Shown in pieces: positions 32,930 to 41,144 of a DNA stretch of 64,000 nt. Below the pieces are notes generated by a model, which saw only the letters and a list, made by a program, of their open reading frames with translations, searched no databases and was not told the origin of the DNA. Every line of letters starts with the position of its first letter. The stretch's first letter is position 1. Source of the stretch: Caulobacter sp. BP25 (GTDB taxonomy: Bacteria > Pseudomonadota > Alphaproteobacteria > Caulobacterales > Caulobacteraceae); assembly GCF_002737755.1 (NCBI RefSeq), contig NZ_PEGH01000001.1:79731-143730 (forward strand). The letters run 5' to 3'. Both the position numbers and the translations under genes were made by a program.

Positions 32930-33922
32930 TCAAACGATCCCGCCGACCCTATGCAGGCCCGAACGCGGATCACACGTCGCGGCGAGCTCGCGCCGGAACC
33001 ATTCCACCGTCCGGTCTATTCCCTCTTCATATGAAACTTGGCAACGCCAACCGGCCAGATGCGCGCGCGCCAGGGCGAGGTCTGGCAGCCGATTGTCAGG
33101 ATCCTGGGGAACAGGGGGGAGGAAATTCACCCCTGCTTGTCCGCCGTAATTGGCCGCGATGTAGCGCGCGACATCCGCCACCGAGATTTGCCGGTCGTTT
33201 CCGATATTCAACGGGCCTGGGAACTCGACGCCATCGCGCCAAAAGAAGCGCTCCAGAGCATCCACGATGTCATCCACATAACCCCAGCATCGCGTCTGCT
33301 GGCCGTCGCCATAGACGGTCAAGGGTTCGCCTCGGAGCGCCTGGGCGATGAAGTTGGAGACCGCTCGACCATCGTCAGGTCGCGTGCGGGGACCAAAGGT
33401 GTTGAAGACGCGGGCGATCTTCACCCGAACGCCGTGAACCCGGCTCGCCTCCAGAAGCAAGGCCTCTGTGCAGCGCTTTGACTCGTCGTAGGAGGCGCGG
33501 GGACCCGTGCAATCGACGGATCCTCGGTAGGACTCCGGTTGGGGCGAGACCTCGGCGTCTCCGTAAACCTCGGACGTCGACGTGTAGCAGATCAATCCAC
33601 CAGGCTTTAAGGCCCGGAGCATGTGGATGGCGCCGCAGACATTCGCCGATATCGTGCGAACGGGCTCCGCCATGTACGAGAGCGGCGTGGCCGGAGAGGC
33701 CAGATGATAGATCTCGTCATATCGACCAAGGTCGGCGCGCTCGATGTCCTGGATCGTCAGCGAGACCCTCGGGTCGTCGATATGGGACAGGTTCTCCCTG
33801 CGCCCCGTCCATAGATTGTCGACAATCTCGATCCGCTCGACATCAGACCGCCGCAGAAGACGATCAACGAGGTGCGACCCGATGAAACCGGCCCCTCCGG
33901 CCACTAAGACGCTGATGCTCAT
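32930..33922 (-). CDS. NAD-dependent epimerase, UDP-glucuronate decarboxylase-like
   Basis: 330 residues, extended SDR. NAD site AGGAGFIGSHLVDRLLRR, HLASPATPLSYMAEPVRT, catalytic TSTSEVYGD and SYDESKR, then RVFNTFGPRTRPDDGRAVSN and GDGQQTRCWGYVDDIVDAL. The HLASPA and TFGPR segments are characteristic of UDP-xylose synthases, which decarboxylate UDP-glucuronate. The basic GDG-x-QTR segment agrees. Product assignment (UDP-xylose) is inferred from the family. First gene of the leftward GT2/ABC transcript; divergent from the GT2 at 34148. Confidence 0.8.
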   Translation of the reverse strand: MSISVLVAGGAGFIGSHLVDRLLRRSDVERIEIVDNLWTGRRENLSHIDDPRVSLTIQDIERADLGRYDEIYHLASPATPLSYMAEPVRTISANVCGAIHMLRALKPGGLICYTSTSEVYGDAEVSPQPESYRGSVDCTGPRASYDESKRCTEALLLEASRVHGVRVKIARVFNTFGPRTRPDDGRAVSNFIAQALRGEPLTVYGDGQQTRCWGYVDDIVDALERFFWRDGVEFPGPLNIGNDRQISVADVARYIAANYGGQAGVNFLPPVPQDPDNRLPDLALARAHLAGWRCQVSYEEGIDRTVEWFRRELAATCDPRSGLHRVGGIV

Positions 33923-34147
33923 GGGACCACCTATTCATGAGCTTCACCTGAATTTCAACCTTAACAACTCCAAATCAAATCCAGAATGGCGAATAGACTG
34001 AAACCTCCATTTTAGATTTCCTGCCGATTTCCTGGGGATTGTTGACGCATTCGCCGACTTCGGACTATGCGGTTGCTAAGGGAGCGGATGGGATCGCGCG
34101 CTGCGCCCCATCTTGATGCGACAGGTCGGCGCACGGCGGAGAAACGG

Positions 34148-35128
34148 ATGCCCCCGGCAGGTGCGGAGCCGAAACTGACGGGCAAGGGCGCCGAGACGGA
34201 AGGCCAGGAGGCCCGGCCGCTTGTGAGCGTCGTTATACCCGCTTACAACGCCTCTCGTACAATAATCAAAACTATTGCCAGCGCTCAGAACCAAATTTTC
34301 GATAACATCGAAATAATAGTTATAAACGACGGCTCAACCGATAATACTTTAGATTTATTGAAAGACCTGGCTCGATCGGAGCCCCGCCTGCACATCATAA
34401 GCCAAGACAATTCCGGCGTGGCGGCCGCCAGGAATGCGGGAATTCATAAGGCGCGAGGAAAGTACATCGCGCCGCTGGACGCGGACGATATCTGGCTACC
34501 CGAGCACATTGAGCAGCAGGTTCAATTGCTGGAGCTTCACCCTAGGAAGCCCGGCCTGAGCTTTGGCCTGTCGGATCGAACCGACGAGAATGGCCGCGTC
34601 ATACAACGCGCGCGTGGCGTTGCGTTTGTTGGCCCCGCCACCCGTCAGCTTGCAAGCGGCAACCCCATTGGCAATGGGAGTGCGGCGGTGTTTAGGCGCG
34701 ACCTCGCGATGGAGATCGGGGGATACGACACAACGCTGCGCGCACGGGGCGGTGAAGGCGTGGAGGATTGGAAATTCTGCTTCGAGATGTCGATCATCTG
34801 CGAATTTTCATGCACGGGATCGACCTCCGTACACTACGCAGACCTACCGAAAAGCATGTCAAAGAACTACTTGATCATGTTCAAATCATCCTCACTTGCA
34901 ATCAAAGAGTCAATGAATAAGCGAGAATGTTACAAACGTAGACTCGAAATTCGGCTAGATAAACTTGCTATTATTTATAGCATTAAATGTATAAAGAATC
35001 GCAACTTAACAGACGCCATACAAATTGTTCGAAACGCATCAGAAAATCGAGCAGCGACCTTCTTCTTGTTCGTACCGATCAGCATTTTTGAGCTTTCTGC
35101 AGCGAAGTTGATCTCGTTCGCCAGATGA
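34148..35128 (+). CDS. GT2-family glycosyltransferase with AT-rich 3' half
   Basis: 326 residues from ATG 34148, preferred because GGAG stands six bases upstream; an upstream start at 34067 gives 27 more residues with no conserved content. GT-A motifs are VSVVIPAYNASRTIIKTIAS, VINDGSTDNTLDLL, SGVAAARNAGIHKARG and LDADDIW. Up to about 34800 the composition alternates; from there on the gene is AT-rich with rare codons such as ATA and TTA (IIYSIKCIKNRNLTDAIQI), unlike its neighbours. That mosaic suggests recombination or horizontal acquisition. It is not in an operon with other genes of its strand. Confidence 0.83.
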   Translation: MPPAGAEPKLTGKGAETEGQEARPLVSVVIPAYNASRTIIKTIASAQNQIFDNIEIIVINDGSTDNTLDLLKDLARSEPRLHIISQDNSGVAAARNAGIHKARGKYIAPLDADDIWLPEHIEQQVQLLELHPRKPGLSFGLSDRTDENGRVIQRARGVAFVGPATRQLASGNPIGNGSAAVFRRDLAMEIGGYDTTLRARGGEGVEDWKFCFEMSIICEFSCTGSTSVHYADLPKSMSKNYLIMFKSSSLAIKESMNKRECYKRRLEIRLDKLAIIYSIKCIKNRNLTDAIQIVRNASENRAATFFLFVPISIFELSAAKLISFAR

Positions 35129-35186
35129 AACAGCGACACGGGCACCTAAACCGACAGCACTCGGAGCTGCCCCCTTTCCGGACGGC

Positions 35187-35414
35187 TCATCTCGTGCCGA
35201 GGCCATCGTCAAGCGCCACCTTGGCTAGCGCGTATTCCAGGAGCCGCGTGGTCGACGTAGTGCCTGACCTCCCCTTCGCTTCCTCGACGAGCCGAAGCGC
35301 CAGCCTCGCGCCGATCCGTCTGGATTGACCGCTCAGCAAGCCAGCCTTTCTCGCCGCCGCGAGGACGGCCTCCCGACGCGCGGCTGCCGGTTCAGAAATC
35401 GGATTGTGGGGCAT
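35187..35414 (-). CDS. Small conserved-looking protein beside the replication-like gene
   Basis: 75 residues from ATG 35414. Alanine- and arginine-rich helices: AARREAVLAAARKAGLLSG, RIGARLALRLVEEAKG, TTSTTRLLEYALAKVALDDG. It could be a small DNA-binding or antitoxin-like protein, but no family is recognised. It follows the HTH gene by 56 bases on the same strand and probably belongs to the same element. Confidence 0.5.
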   Translation of the reverse strand: MPHNPISEPAAARREAVLAAARKAGLLSGQSRRIGARLALRLVEEAKGRSGTTSTTRLLEYALAKVALDDGLGTR

Positions 35415-35470
35415 CGGCCGCTTTTCTCGTTCCCTGCTCGGATTGTCGGTCAGAACATCCCTCCCCTCCC

Positions 35471-36451
35471 CTAAACATCCAGCGCCCCCGCCATGGCGGT
35501 AGGCTCGACGATCGAGATCGACAGGTCGCGCAGAAGCTGGCCGAGTTCGTCGCGGAGCTTGCGCGCGGCGAAGCCCGTTCGGGGACGCAGGGCGCGCATC
35601 GCACCGGACCAGGCGCAGGGCGCCAGATAGCTTCTGGCCCAGGCCACGCCCTTCCTCTCGGCCACGGCGCGCCAGATGTCCGCCGGCCCTTCGAAGTGCG
35701 TCGCTTCCGCCGACGAACGCGTGGCGAGCGAGCCGGACGCGGGCCTGCCATCGGCCCAGCATCCGCCGCGCAACCAGTTGATGGGCGATTTGATGTACCG
35801 GGCGCCCCGGCCGAGCACCAAGACCGCATAGCGCTTGGCGCCCTCGATCAGAACGTCGATGGAGGCCTCGCCGCGTTGGACCAGCCGCCGGAAGGCGATC
35901 CGCGCGCCACGCTCCTCGATCTTGCTGGGATAGGCCGACCAAAACTCGGCAAAGCCTGTCTCGACGTCAGCCGTCTCGCGCGCGTCTGGTTCAATGAAAG
36001 GTTCAATGATCGGTTCTTCTATATAGGGCGGCGCCAATTTGGCGGGTGGCGCCGTCGAAATTGGCGGGCGGTCGCCGCCAGAACGGCGGCTGGAGCCGCC
36101 CTGGTCGTCCGTCGTTCTGGCGGTCTTTTCACCGTCGTCGCCTGGAAACTCGCCATCGACGTCGCCAGTTTTCTCCCGGCGAAGCACATAGACATACGCG
36201 CTGTCGCTCCGACGCCGCCCCGGCCGGACCTCGCGGCTGATCCAGCCTTCGGCGATAAGCCAGCTCAAATGGCGCTCGATGGTGCGCTCGCCTTGCGAGG
36301 TCCATTCCGCGAGGCGCTTGATCGACGGAAAGCAGGTCCCGGCGTCGGGCCCCCGGTCGCTGGCGTGCTCGGCGAGCGCGAGCAGGACGAACTTGGCGCC
36401 GGAACGGCGGATCTGGGCGCTGAACGCCCACTTCATCGCGTGAAGCCCCAT
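35471..36451 (-). CDS. HTH_36-type protein, plasmid/phage replication-initiator-like
   Basis: 326 residues from ATG 36451; the frame is open to 36550. The N-terminal winged helix (about 1-95) reads MKWAFSAQIRRSGAKFVLLA, LAEHASDRG, TCFPSIKRLAEWTSQGERTI and ISREVRPGRRRSDSAYVY: the helix-turn-helix_36 form found in initiators of integrated plasmids and phages. A linker of about 70 polar residues follows, then FAEFWSAYPSKIEERGARIAF, which resembles the C-terminal domain of phage replisome-organizer proteins that take up DnaB helicase. It lies between a tRNA-Leu gene and the end of the polysaccharide locus, suggesting an integrated-element remnant. Confidence 0.7.
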   Translation of the reverse strand: MGLHAMKWAFSAQIRRSGAKFVLLALAEHASDRGPDAGTCFPSIKRLAEWTSQGERTIERHLSWLIAEGWISREVRPGRRRSDSAYVYVLRREKTGDVDGEFPGDDGEKTARTTDDQGGSSRRSGGDRPPISTAPPAKLAPPYIEEPIIEPFIEPDARETADVETGFAEFWSAYPSKIEERGARIAFRRLVQRGEASIDVLIEGAKRYAVLVLGRGARYIKSPINWLRGGCWADGRPASGSLATRSSAEATHFEGPADIWRAVAERKGVAWARSYLAPCAWSGAMRALRPRTGFAARKLRDELGQLLRDLSISIVEPTAMAGALDV

Positions 36452-36630
36452 CGCTACGCCCTCCGCACGGAGAGCGCGCGGACGACGCGCCGGACCAAAA
36501 CGGGAACGTACTGTGGTCGATTTTGTGACACGACCGTCCCACGCACCCACCGATGTTCGCGTATCGTTCCGGTTTTCGCGAAAGGCCCGGCCTTGTGATT
36601 AGCCCCGAAAACCCTTACGGCACGGGGGAC

Positions 36631-36714
36631 GGGGACGTGGCGGAACGGTAGACGCGCCGGACTTAAAATCCGTTGGAGTAATCCGTGTGGGTTCGAGTCC
36701 CACCGTCCCTACCA
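36631..36714 (+). tRNA. tRNA-Leu (anticodon TAA)
   Basis: 84 bases with encoded CCA. Acceptor stem GGGGACG pairs with CGTCCCT (one G-T at the end), the D arm follows, the anticodon loop is CTTAAAA with anticodon TAA, a long class II variable arm sits after the anticodon stem, and the T arm is GTGGG-TTCGAGT-CCCAC. The class II shape and the anticodon fix leucine. The antisense strand gives a false protein of the common 'VGLEPTRITPTDFKSG' type. Confidence 0.95.
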
Positions 36715-37023
36715 GGCCTTCGCGACCTGGCCCTCGACCGGAAAACGATTTCCCGCCTTGGAAGGCTGCTACTCCTGGCAGAGTCCGCCGACAGACTTCG
36801 CGCATCGGCTGAATCGACCGCGAAAACTGCAATATTGATTTCTCGATTGCTCGACTCCCGCCAGAATTGCAGAGGTTTCTAGGTGAGGCTGCGGCGCGCG
36901 ACGATTGGTCTGTTTGGCTGATCCTGTCTCGTATGCCTAAGTCGCTCCTGGCGCGACGAACGGCTTGCCCGATCGTCGGGCACGACTATCGTCCGTCCTC
37001 TGTTGCGTTCGAGTGCTTGACCC
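36715..37023. other. Gene-free spacer after tRNA-Leu
   Basis: 309 bases with no supported gene, no repeated tRNA 3' end (so no attachment-site duplication) and no strong terminator. The last 100 bases presumably hold the promoter of the XRE regulator. Confidence 0.5.
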
Positions 37024-37422
37024 ATGGCTGAAGACAAGACCCCTGATCCCGTCGACGTCCATGTCGGGCGCCGGCTGCGTATGCGGCGCAAGGATTTGGG
37101 TTATTCCCAGCAAGCGCTGGCCGACGCTCTGGGACTGACGTTCCAGCAGGTGCAGAAGTATGAGGGCGGCGCCAACCGCATCAGCGCCAGCAAGCTGCAT
37201 GCGACGGCCATGTTCCTGAAGACGCCGATCGGCTTCTTCTTCGAGGGCCTGGACGATCCGGAAGGCGCCGACAACACCGCCGCCGATCTCGCCAACGAGA
37301 TGGCCGACTTCTGGTCCACCCCCGGCGGCCCGGAACTGGCCCGCGCCTATGTGGCGATCCCCTCGGTCGGCATGCGCCGCCACCTGGCCGACCTGGCCAA
37401 GGCGATCGCCGACGACGAATAG
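37024..37422 (+). CDS. XRE-family transcriptional regulator
   Basis: 132 residues. Cro/C1-type helix-turn-helix at about 14-68: VGRRLRMRRKDLGYSQQALA, DALGLTFQQVQKYEGGANRI. The second half (about 70-132) is helical, with FFFEGLDDPEGADN and AIPSVGMRRHLADLAKAIAD. This form is common in Caulobacter and rhizobia, several copies per genome, acting as soluble DNA-binding regulators of varied processes. It is convergent with the CinA-type gene with a 13-base gap. No effector site is seen. Confidence 0.9.
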   Translation: MAEDKTPDPVDVHVGRRLRMRRKDLGYSQQALADALGLTFQQVQKYEGGANRISASKLHATAMFLKTPIGFFFEGLDDPEGADNTAADLANEMADFWSTPGGPELARAYVAIPSVGMRRHLADLAKAIADDE

Positions 37423-37435
37423 GGCCCGGGCGTCC

Positions 37436-38206
37436 CTAAGCCGGGTTCGCCAACAGCTCGATGTTCTTGGCCCCGGCTTCGGTCAGGGCCGCGATCAGTT
37501 CGGCCACGGCGGCATCCAGCTCGGCGGCGTCGCGACCGCGCAGCACCAGGTTGGCGCCATAGACGTCCGGCGGGCTGAAGAACGGATAGCTGCCCAGCGA
37601 CATGTCCGGATGGGCTTTCGCCACCGCTTCCAGCGGCGCGGCGATCACGCCCTCGCCCGTACCGGTGACGCGCACCGTCTTGGACAGCACCACCGCCCCG
37701 GTCTTCAAGCGCGGCCCCACGTCCTCCAGCATGCCACGCATGATCGCCGGCACACCGGCCAGGACGAAGACGTTCTCCTTCTGGAAGCCGGGCGGGCCCT
37801 GGACAGGATTCTTCACCAGGCTGCCGCCTTCGGGCACGTGGGCCATGCGACGACGCGCGGCGTTCGGCTCGCCCCAGCGCTCGCGCAGCATGGCCATGAT
37901 CTCGGGATGCTCGGGGGCGGTGACGCCAAAGGCCTTGGCGATCGAGTCGGCGGTGATGTCGTCATGGGTCGGACCGATGCCGCCCGTGGTGATGACGTAG
38001 TCGTACTTGGTGCGCAGGGCGTTGACCGCGTCGATGATCTCCTGCTCGACGTCGGGCACTACTCGCGCTTCGCACAGATCGACGCCATAGGTCGCAAGGT
38101 ACTTGGCGATGGCCGACAGGTTGGTGTCCTGAGTGCGGCCCGACAGGATCTCGTCGCCGATGATCATCACCGCGGCCGTCACGCGTTCGGATTGGGTGGC
38201 CGTCAT
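37436..38206 (-). CDS. CinA N-terminal / molybdopterin-binding domain protein
   Basis: 256 residues. A single MoCF_biosynth domain: AVMIIGDEILSGRTQDTNLS, ITTGGIGPTHDDITADSIAK and the VFVLAGVPAIMRGML segment. It corresponds to the N-terminal part of CinA (competence/damage-inducible protein A), whose C-terminal amidase domain is missing; stand-alone forms are normal in alphaproteobacteria. Likely role is in nucleotide pyrophosphate hydrolysis or NAD salvage, but the single-domain form is poorly defined. Divergent from sfsA, 52 bases apart. Confidence 0.88.
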   Translation of the reverse strand: MTATQSERVTAAVMIIGDEILSGRTQDTNLSAIAKYLATYGVDLCEARVVPDVEQEIIDAVNALRTKYDYVITTGGIGPTHDDITADSIAKAFGVTAPEHPEIMAMLRERWGEPNAARRRMAHVPEGGSLVKNPVQGPPGFQKENVFVLAGVPAIMRGMLEDVGPRLKTGAVVLSKTVRVTGTGEGVIAAPLEAVAKAHPDMSLGSYPFFSPPDVYGANLVLRGRDAAELDAAVAELIAALTEAGAKNIELLANPA

Positions 38207-38258
38207 CGTCGCTATCCCCTACATCGCCATCATCTTCTAGGATCGACTTAGGCCTCGC

Positions 38259-38960
38259 ATGCTGCTCCCGCAACCGCTCGTTCGCGGCCGATTGGTGTCG
38301 CGCTACAAGCGCTTCTTCGCCGACCTCGTCCTCGACGACGGGCAAGAGGTCACGGCCCACTGCCCCAACCCCGGCGCCATGCTGGGCGTGAAGGAACCCG
38401 GCCAAGTCGCCTGGGCCTCGTGGTCGCCCGATCCCAAGCGCAAGCTGGCCTACACCCTGCAGATGGTCGAGCAGGGAAACACCCTGGTGGGGATCAACAC
38501 CCTGCTGCCCAACAAGCTGGTCGCCGAGGCCCTGGCGGCCGGCGCGATCCCCGAACTGGCCGGCTACGACAACTTCCGCCCCGAGGTGAAGTACGGCGAG
38601 GCCAGCCGCGTCGACTTCCTGCTGACCGCCGAGGGGCGCCCGCCCTGCTGGCTGGAGGTCAAGAACTGCCACCTCTCGCGCAAGCCGGGCCTGGCCGAGT
38701 TCCCCGACTGCAAGGCCGAACGGTCAACGCGGCACCTGACGGAGCTCGCCGCCCGCGTGGCGCTGGGCGAACGGGCGGTGGCGCTGTTCGTGGTCCAACG
38801 CGAGGACTGCGAGGCGTTCAACGCCTGCGCGGACCTGGACCCGGCGTTTGCGCGGGGGCTGGACGCGGCGGCGCGGGCTGGCGTTGAGGTGCTGGTCTAT
38901 GCGTGCGAGATGCGGGTGGATTCGATAAAGACCACCCGCAAGATCGAGTGGCGTCCGTAG
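38259..38960 (+). CDS. sfsA: SfsA-family DNA/RNA nuclease
   Basis: 233 residues, full length for SfsA. N-terminal OB-like part with [18 protein letters not shown] and CPNPGAMLG; the nuclease core contains [10 protein letters not shown] followed by [11 protein letters not shown] (the D...E-x-K of the PD-(D/E)XK fold) and [10 protein letters not shown]. First described in E. coli as sugar fermentation stimulation protein A; later shown to have nuclease character and an N-terminal DNA-binding part. The biological role in Caulobacter is unknown. Very GC-rich. Confidence 0.94.
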   Translation: MLLPQPLVRGRLVSRYKRFFADLVLDDGQEVTAHCPNPGAMLGVKEPGQVAWASWSPDPKRKLAYTLQMVEQGNTLVGINTLLPNKLVAEALAAGAIPELAGYDNFRPEVKYGEASRVDFLLTAEGRPPCWLEVKNCHLSRKPGLAEFPDCKAERSTRHLTELAARVALGERAVALFVVQREDCEAFNACADLDPAFARGLDAAARAGVEVLVYACEMRVDSIKTTRKIEWRP

Positions 38961-39031
38961 GCATCGTCACCAACGCGGCGACGCGATCATTCTTCCTCAA
39001 TTCACTGAAGGGCTTCGACGGCTTTCGAGAG

Positions 39032-39040
39032 TTATCCACA
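39032..39040 (+). promoter_or_regulatory. Perfect DnaA box
   Basis: TTATCCACA matches the strict DnaA 9-mer. It lies in the 284-base gap after sfsA and is followed at 39066-39115 by the most AT-rich stretch nearby. Only one box is present, so regulation of the next genes by DnaA is more likely than an origin. Confidence 0.55.
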
Positions 39041-39244
39041 GACAAACTAGCCACCAACGCCATCGCCATTATTTTTTGTTTTTCAATAAGTTAATTGCAA
39101 AATGGCGCAATAAGGACGCGAAGTACGCGCTAACGAGCGCTTTTCTGATCTAAGCCATCACTAGGGTGCCCCCTTGACCGAACGCCCGCGTTTCGGCCTT
39201 CATAACGAAGTGACCTCTCAAATATTTTGCTGAGAGGACCGCCG

Positions 39245-39487
39245 TTGAATTCCCCCCGAAAAGCCAAAGCCCTTCCGCCCGACGACCTGTCGAAGGATCG
39301 CCTGACGTTTTCCGCATGGCCTCCCAAGGTCGATGGCGTGGGCAAGGGCGTGGACAAGGCTTTCATCATCGCGCTCGCCGTGGTCGGCCTATTGGTGCTG
39401 ATGGTAATCGTCGGTGCCGTCAGGCCAGTTTCAATAACCTCTTCGCCGGTGGAGCCGGTGGCCAAACTGCTTTGGGGAAGGCGATGA
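39245..39487 (+). CDS. Small predicted membrane protein, TTG start
   Basis: 80 residues. No ATG or GTG is available, but TTG 39245 is preceded by AGAGGA six bases upstream, a strong ribosome site. Residues 1-42 are polar, basic and proline-containing; DKAFIIALAVVGLLVLMVIV at about 43-62 is one transmembrane helix; a short tail ends with GRR. No family recognised. A small orphan, but the ribosome site and helix support it. Confidence 0.5.
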   Translation: MNSPRKAKALPPDDLSKDRLTFSAWPPKVDGVGKGVDKAFIIALAVVGLLVLMVIVGAVRPVSITSSPVEPVAKLLWGRR

Positions 39488-39548
39488 TTGAAACGCGATG
39501 TCGGGGATGCACTACTGTTCTTGTTCGGCAACCCGCTAGGCTGTCTCC

Positions 39549-40316
39549 ATGAACGTGTTCGACTTTTTCACTCAGGACGAACTTGACGACGCTCCGGAAG
39601 ATGGCGCGCAAGCGTTTGCTTATCTGGTGCGGATTGCGCAGACTCGACTCGCGGACCGTTGCCGCGCCCTCGATGACGAAGACCGCATACAATACTCGAT
39701 GATCGAAGAAGCGCGTTACGGCTTCATGAATACCGTTGTCGGACTGGGAAAGTCGCTCGGCGTTGAACCATTCAGCAGTATGGAGGTGCCCCGATACGAT
39801 GATTTCAACGAAAGCACACATCGTCAGTTAAGGGCAGATATCGACCACTACTTGACGCAGCTTGTCGTCGGGAATGCACGGCAGGCTCGACGCGACTCGA
39901 TCAAGGTGGCGCCGGCCGTAAAAGAGACGATCCGTACGCACCTCCATCACATCAAGGTTCACCTTGATAAGGCGACCATGCCGGAAGCCAAGCGCGCGAC
40001 CCTTCACGCAAAGCTGGCTGAGTTCGAGACCGCTCTAGAGAAGGATCGCTTGAATGTCTTGGCGGTCGGACGCGTCGTGCTCGAAATCTTGTCGGTCTCG
40101 TGCAACGTGTTGGCTCTAGCCGATAGCGCCACACTGCAAAGGTTGTTGACGACAGTCATGGTCGATGTCGCCGAAGCCAAGGCCGCCGATGACGAACAGC
40201 GCCGTCTTCCCCCGGTCGAACCCATCCAAGCGATCCTGCCTCCCCGTCGCGAGGAGCCGAAGCGCGGCAAACGGTTGGACTTCAGCGCGGACCTAGACGA
40301 CGAAATACCCTTCTAA
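39549..40316 (+). CDS. Helical protein with an SSB-like C-terminal tip
   Basis: 255 residues, no recognised family. Mostly alpha-helical and charged, with an N-terminal FDFFTQDELDDAPEDG, a central basic helix pair (VKETIRTHLHHIKVHLDKAT) and a leucine-rich helix around 175-205. Residues 213-250 are proline-rich and charged, and the protein ends FSADLDDEIPF. That end matches the C-terminal tip of bacterial single-stranded-DNA-binding protein (DDDIPF type), the docking peptide for many replication and repair enzymes. The fold lacks the OB domain of SSB, so it is not an SSB. It lies after a DnaA box and before a lipoprotein gene. Function is open. Confidence 0.75.
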   Translation: MNVFDFFTQDELDDAPEDGAQAFAYLVRIAQTRLADRCRALDDEDRIQYSMIEEARYGFMNTVVGLGKSLGVEPFSSMEVPRYDDFNESTHRQLRADIDHYLTQLVVGNARQARRDSIKVAPAVKETIRTHLHHIKVHLDKATMPEAKRATLHAKLAEFETALEKDRLNVLAVGRVVLEILSVSCNVLALADSATLQRLLTTVMVDVAEAKAADDEQRRLPPVEPIQAILPPRREEPKRGKRLDFSADLDDEIPF

Positions 40317-40427
40317 ACGGAGATCGTTTAGGTCTTCACCTAACACCGATTTAAGCTGCATTCCCCGCGCCTTGCGTTACCCCTTCACACACCCGCGCGA
40401 GAGGGGCGCGGGTGTGGGGGAGAGCGT

Positions 40428-40814
40428 ATGAAGCGGACCGTCCTGGCTCTGGCCGTCCTGGCCGTGGCGTTGTCGGGGTGTGGCCCCGCCGACCCCAGCA
40501 AGCCCGAGAGCAAGATGATCACCGGCCTGCGGGTGGTCTTCGCGTTCAAGGCCTGCACGTCCGAGCTTCGGGAGCGCTTCGGGCTCAAGGCGATCGAGGG
40601 CGTCAACTCCGACGACATGGACCCGCGGCCGACGGGCCGTCCCGGCGAATGGGACGTCAAGTTCACCGCCGATGTGACCGAAAAGGGCTCGGGCCGGGTC
40701 ACGCGCTACAAGGGCGTCTGCCATGTGCGCCGCGACAAGCCCACGACGCTGGACGCGACCTTCGTCAAGGAGGTCCATGCGGGTGACGGCGTGGTGCGGC
40801 GCAGCGCGCCGTAG
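40428..40814 (+). CDS. Small lipoprotein
   Basis: 128 residues. MKRTVLALAVLAVALSGCGP is a lipoprotein signal with lipobox LSGC, so Cys18 would be lipidated. The mature part is small, with two further Cys (KACTSELRERF and GVCHVRRDK) that could form a disulfide and a beta-rich core (WDVKFTADVTEKG). A GGGAGAG site precedes the ATG. No family is recognised. Likely anchored in the inner or outer membrane, facing the periplasm. Confidence 0.8.
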   Translation: MKRTVLALAVLAVALSGCGPADPSKPESKMITGLRVVFAFKACTSELRERFGLKAIEGVNSDDMDPRPTGRPGEWDVKFTADVTEKGSGRVTRYKGVCHVRRDKPTTLDATFVKEVHAGDGVVRRSAP

Positions 40815-40858
40815 CGGACGCTCGAACGCGAAAAGTTCGGGGCGCTGGCTTAAACCCC

Positions 40859-41000
40859 CGCCTTCCTGGGCCTCGTGCCCAGGACCCATGCTCAAGGCAA
40901 GTTGTGACTTTCGCTTTCCGCACAGCCGACAGGCCCGGAGCGCGCCCATCCATCAGCGCGAGCGGCGCCATGGGTCCTGGGCACAAGGCCCAGGAAGGCG
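40859..41000. repeat. Palindromic repeat, two inverted copies (family E)
   Basis: Copy 1 (40859-40890) reads CGCCTTCCTGGGCCTCGTGC followed by CCAGGACCCATG; copy 2 (40969-41000) is its inverse with two changes. Each copy is itself a hairpin (CCTGGGC...GCCCAGG), and together they form a 32-bp arm cruciform with a 78-base loop. They fill the 330-base gap between the lipoprotein and map, where no gene is seen. Confidence 0.8.
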
Positions 41001-41144
41001 AGATATTTTCGGTCTTTGTCCCTCCAATACCGGACCTGTGACACTCCGGGCGGGCCAAAAGCTTGAAATCCGTGCTAGGATCGCGAGATACGCCTTTCCC
41101 AGACAAGATCGCCGCCCGCGCGCGGCGGTGACGCCGAGTAGAGC

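Noticed and set aside
36599..36832. Protein-like antisense frame over tRNA-Leu
   Set aside because: It contains the well-known false protein pattern VGLEPTRITPTDFKSG, which is only the complement of the tRNA.
39032..39115. A chromosomal or plasmid origin at the DnaA box
   Set aside because: Only one box is found, there are no iterons and no initiator gene next to it; promoter control is the simpler explanation.
39549..40316. A second single-stranded-DNA-binding protein
   Set aside because: Only the terminal residues match; the OB-fold motifs are absent and the body is helical.
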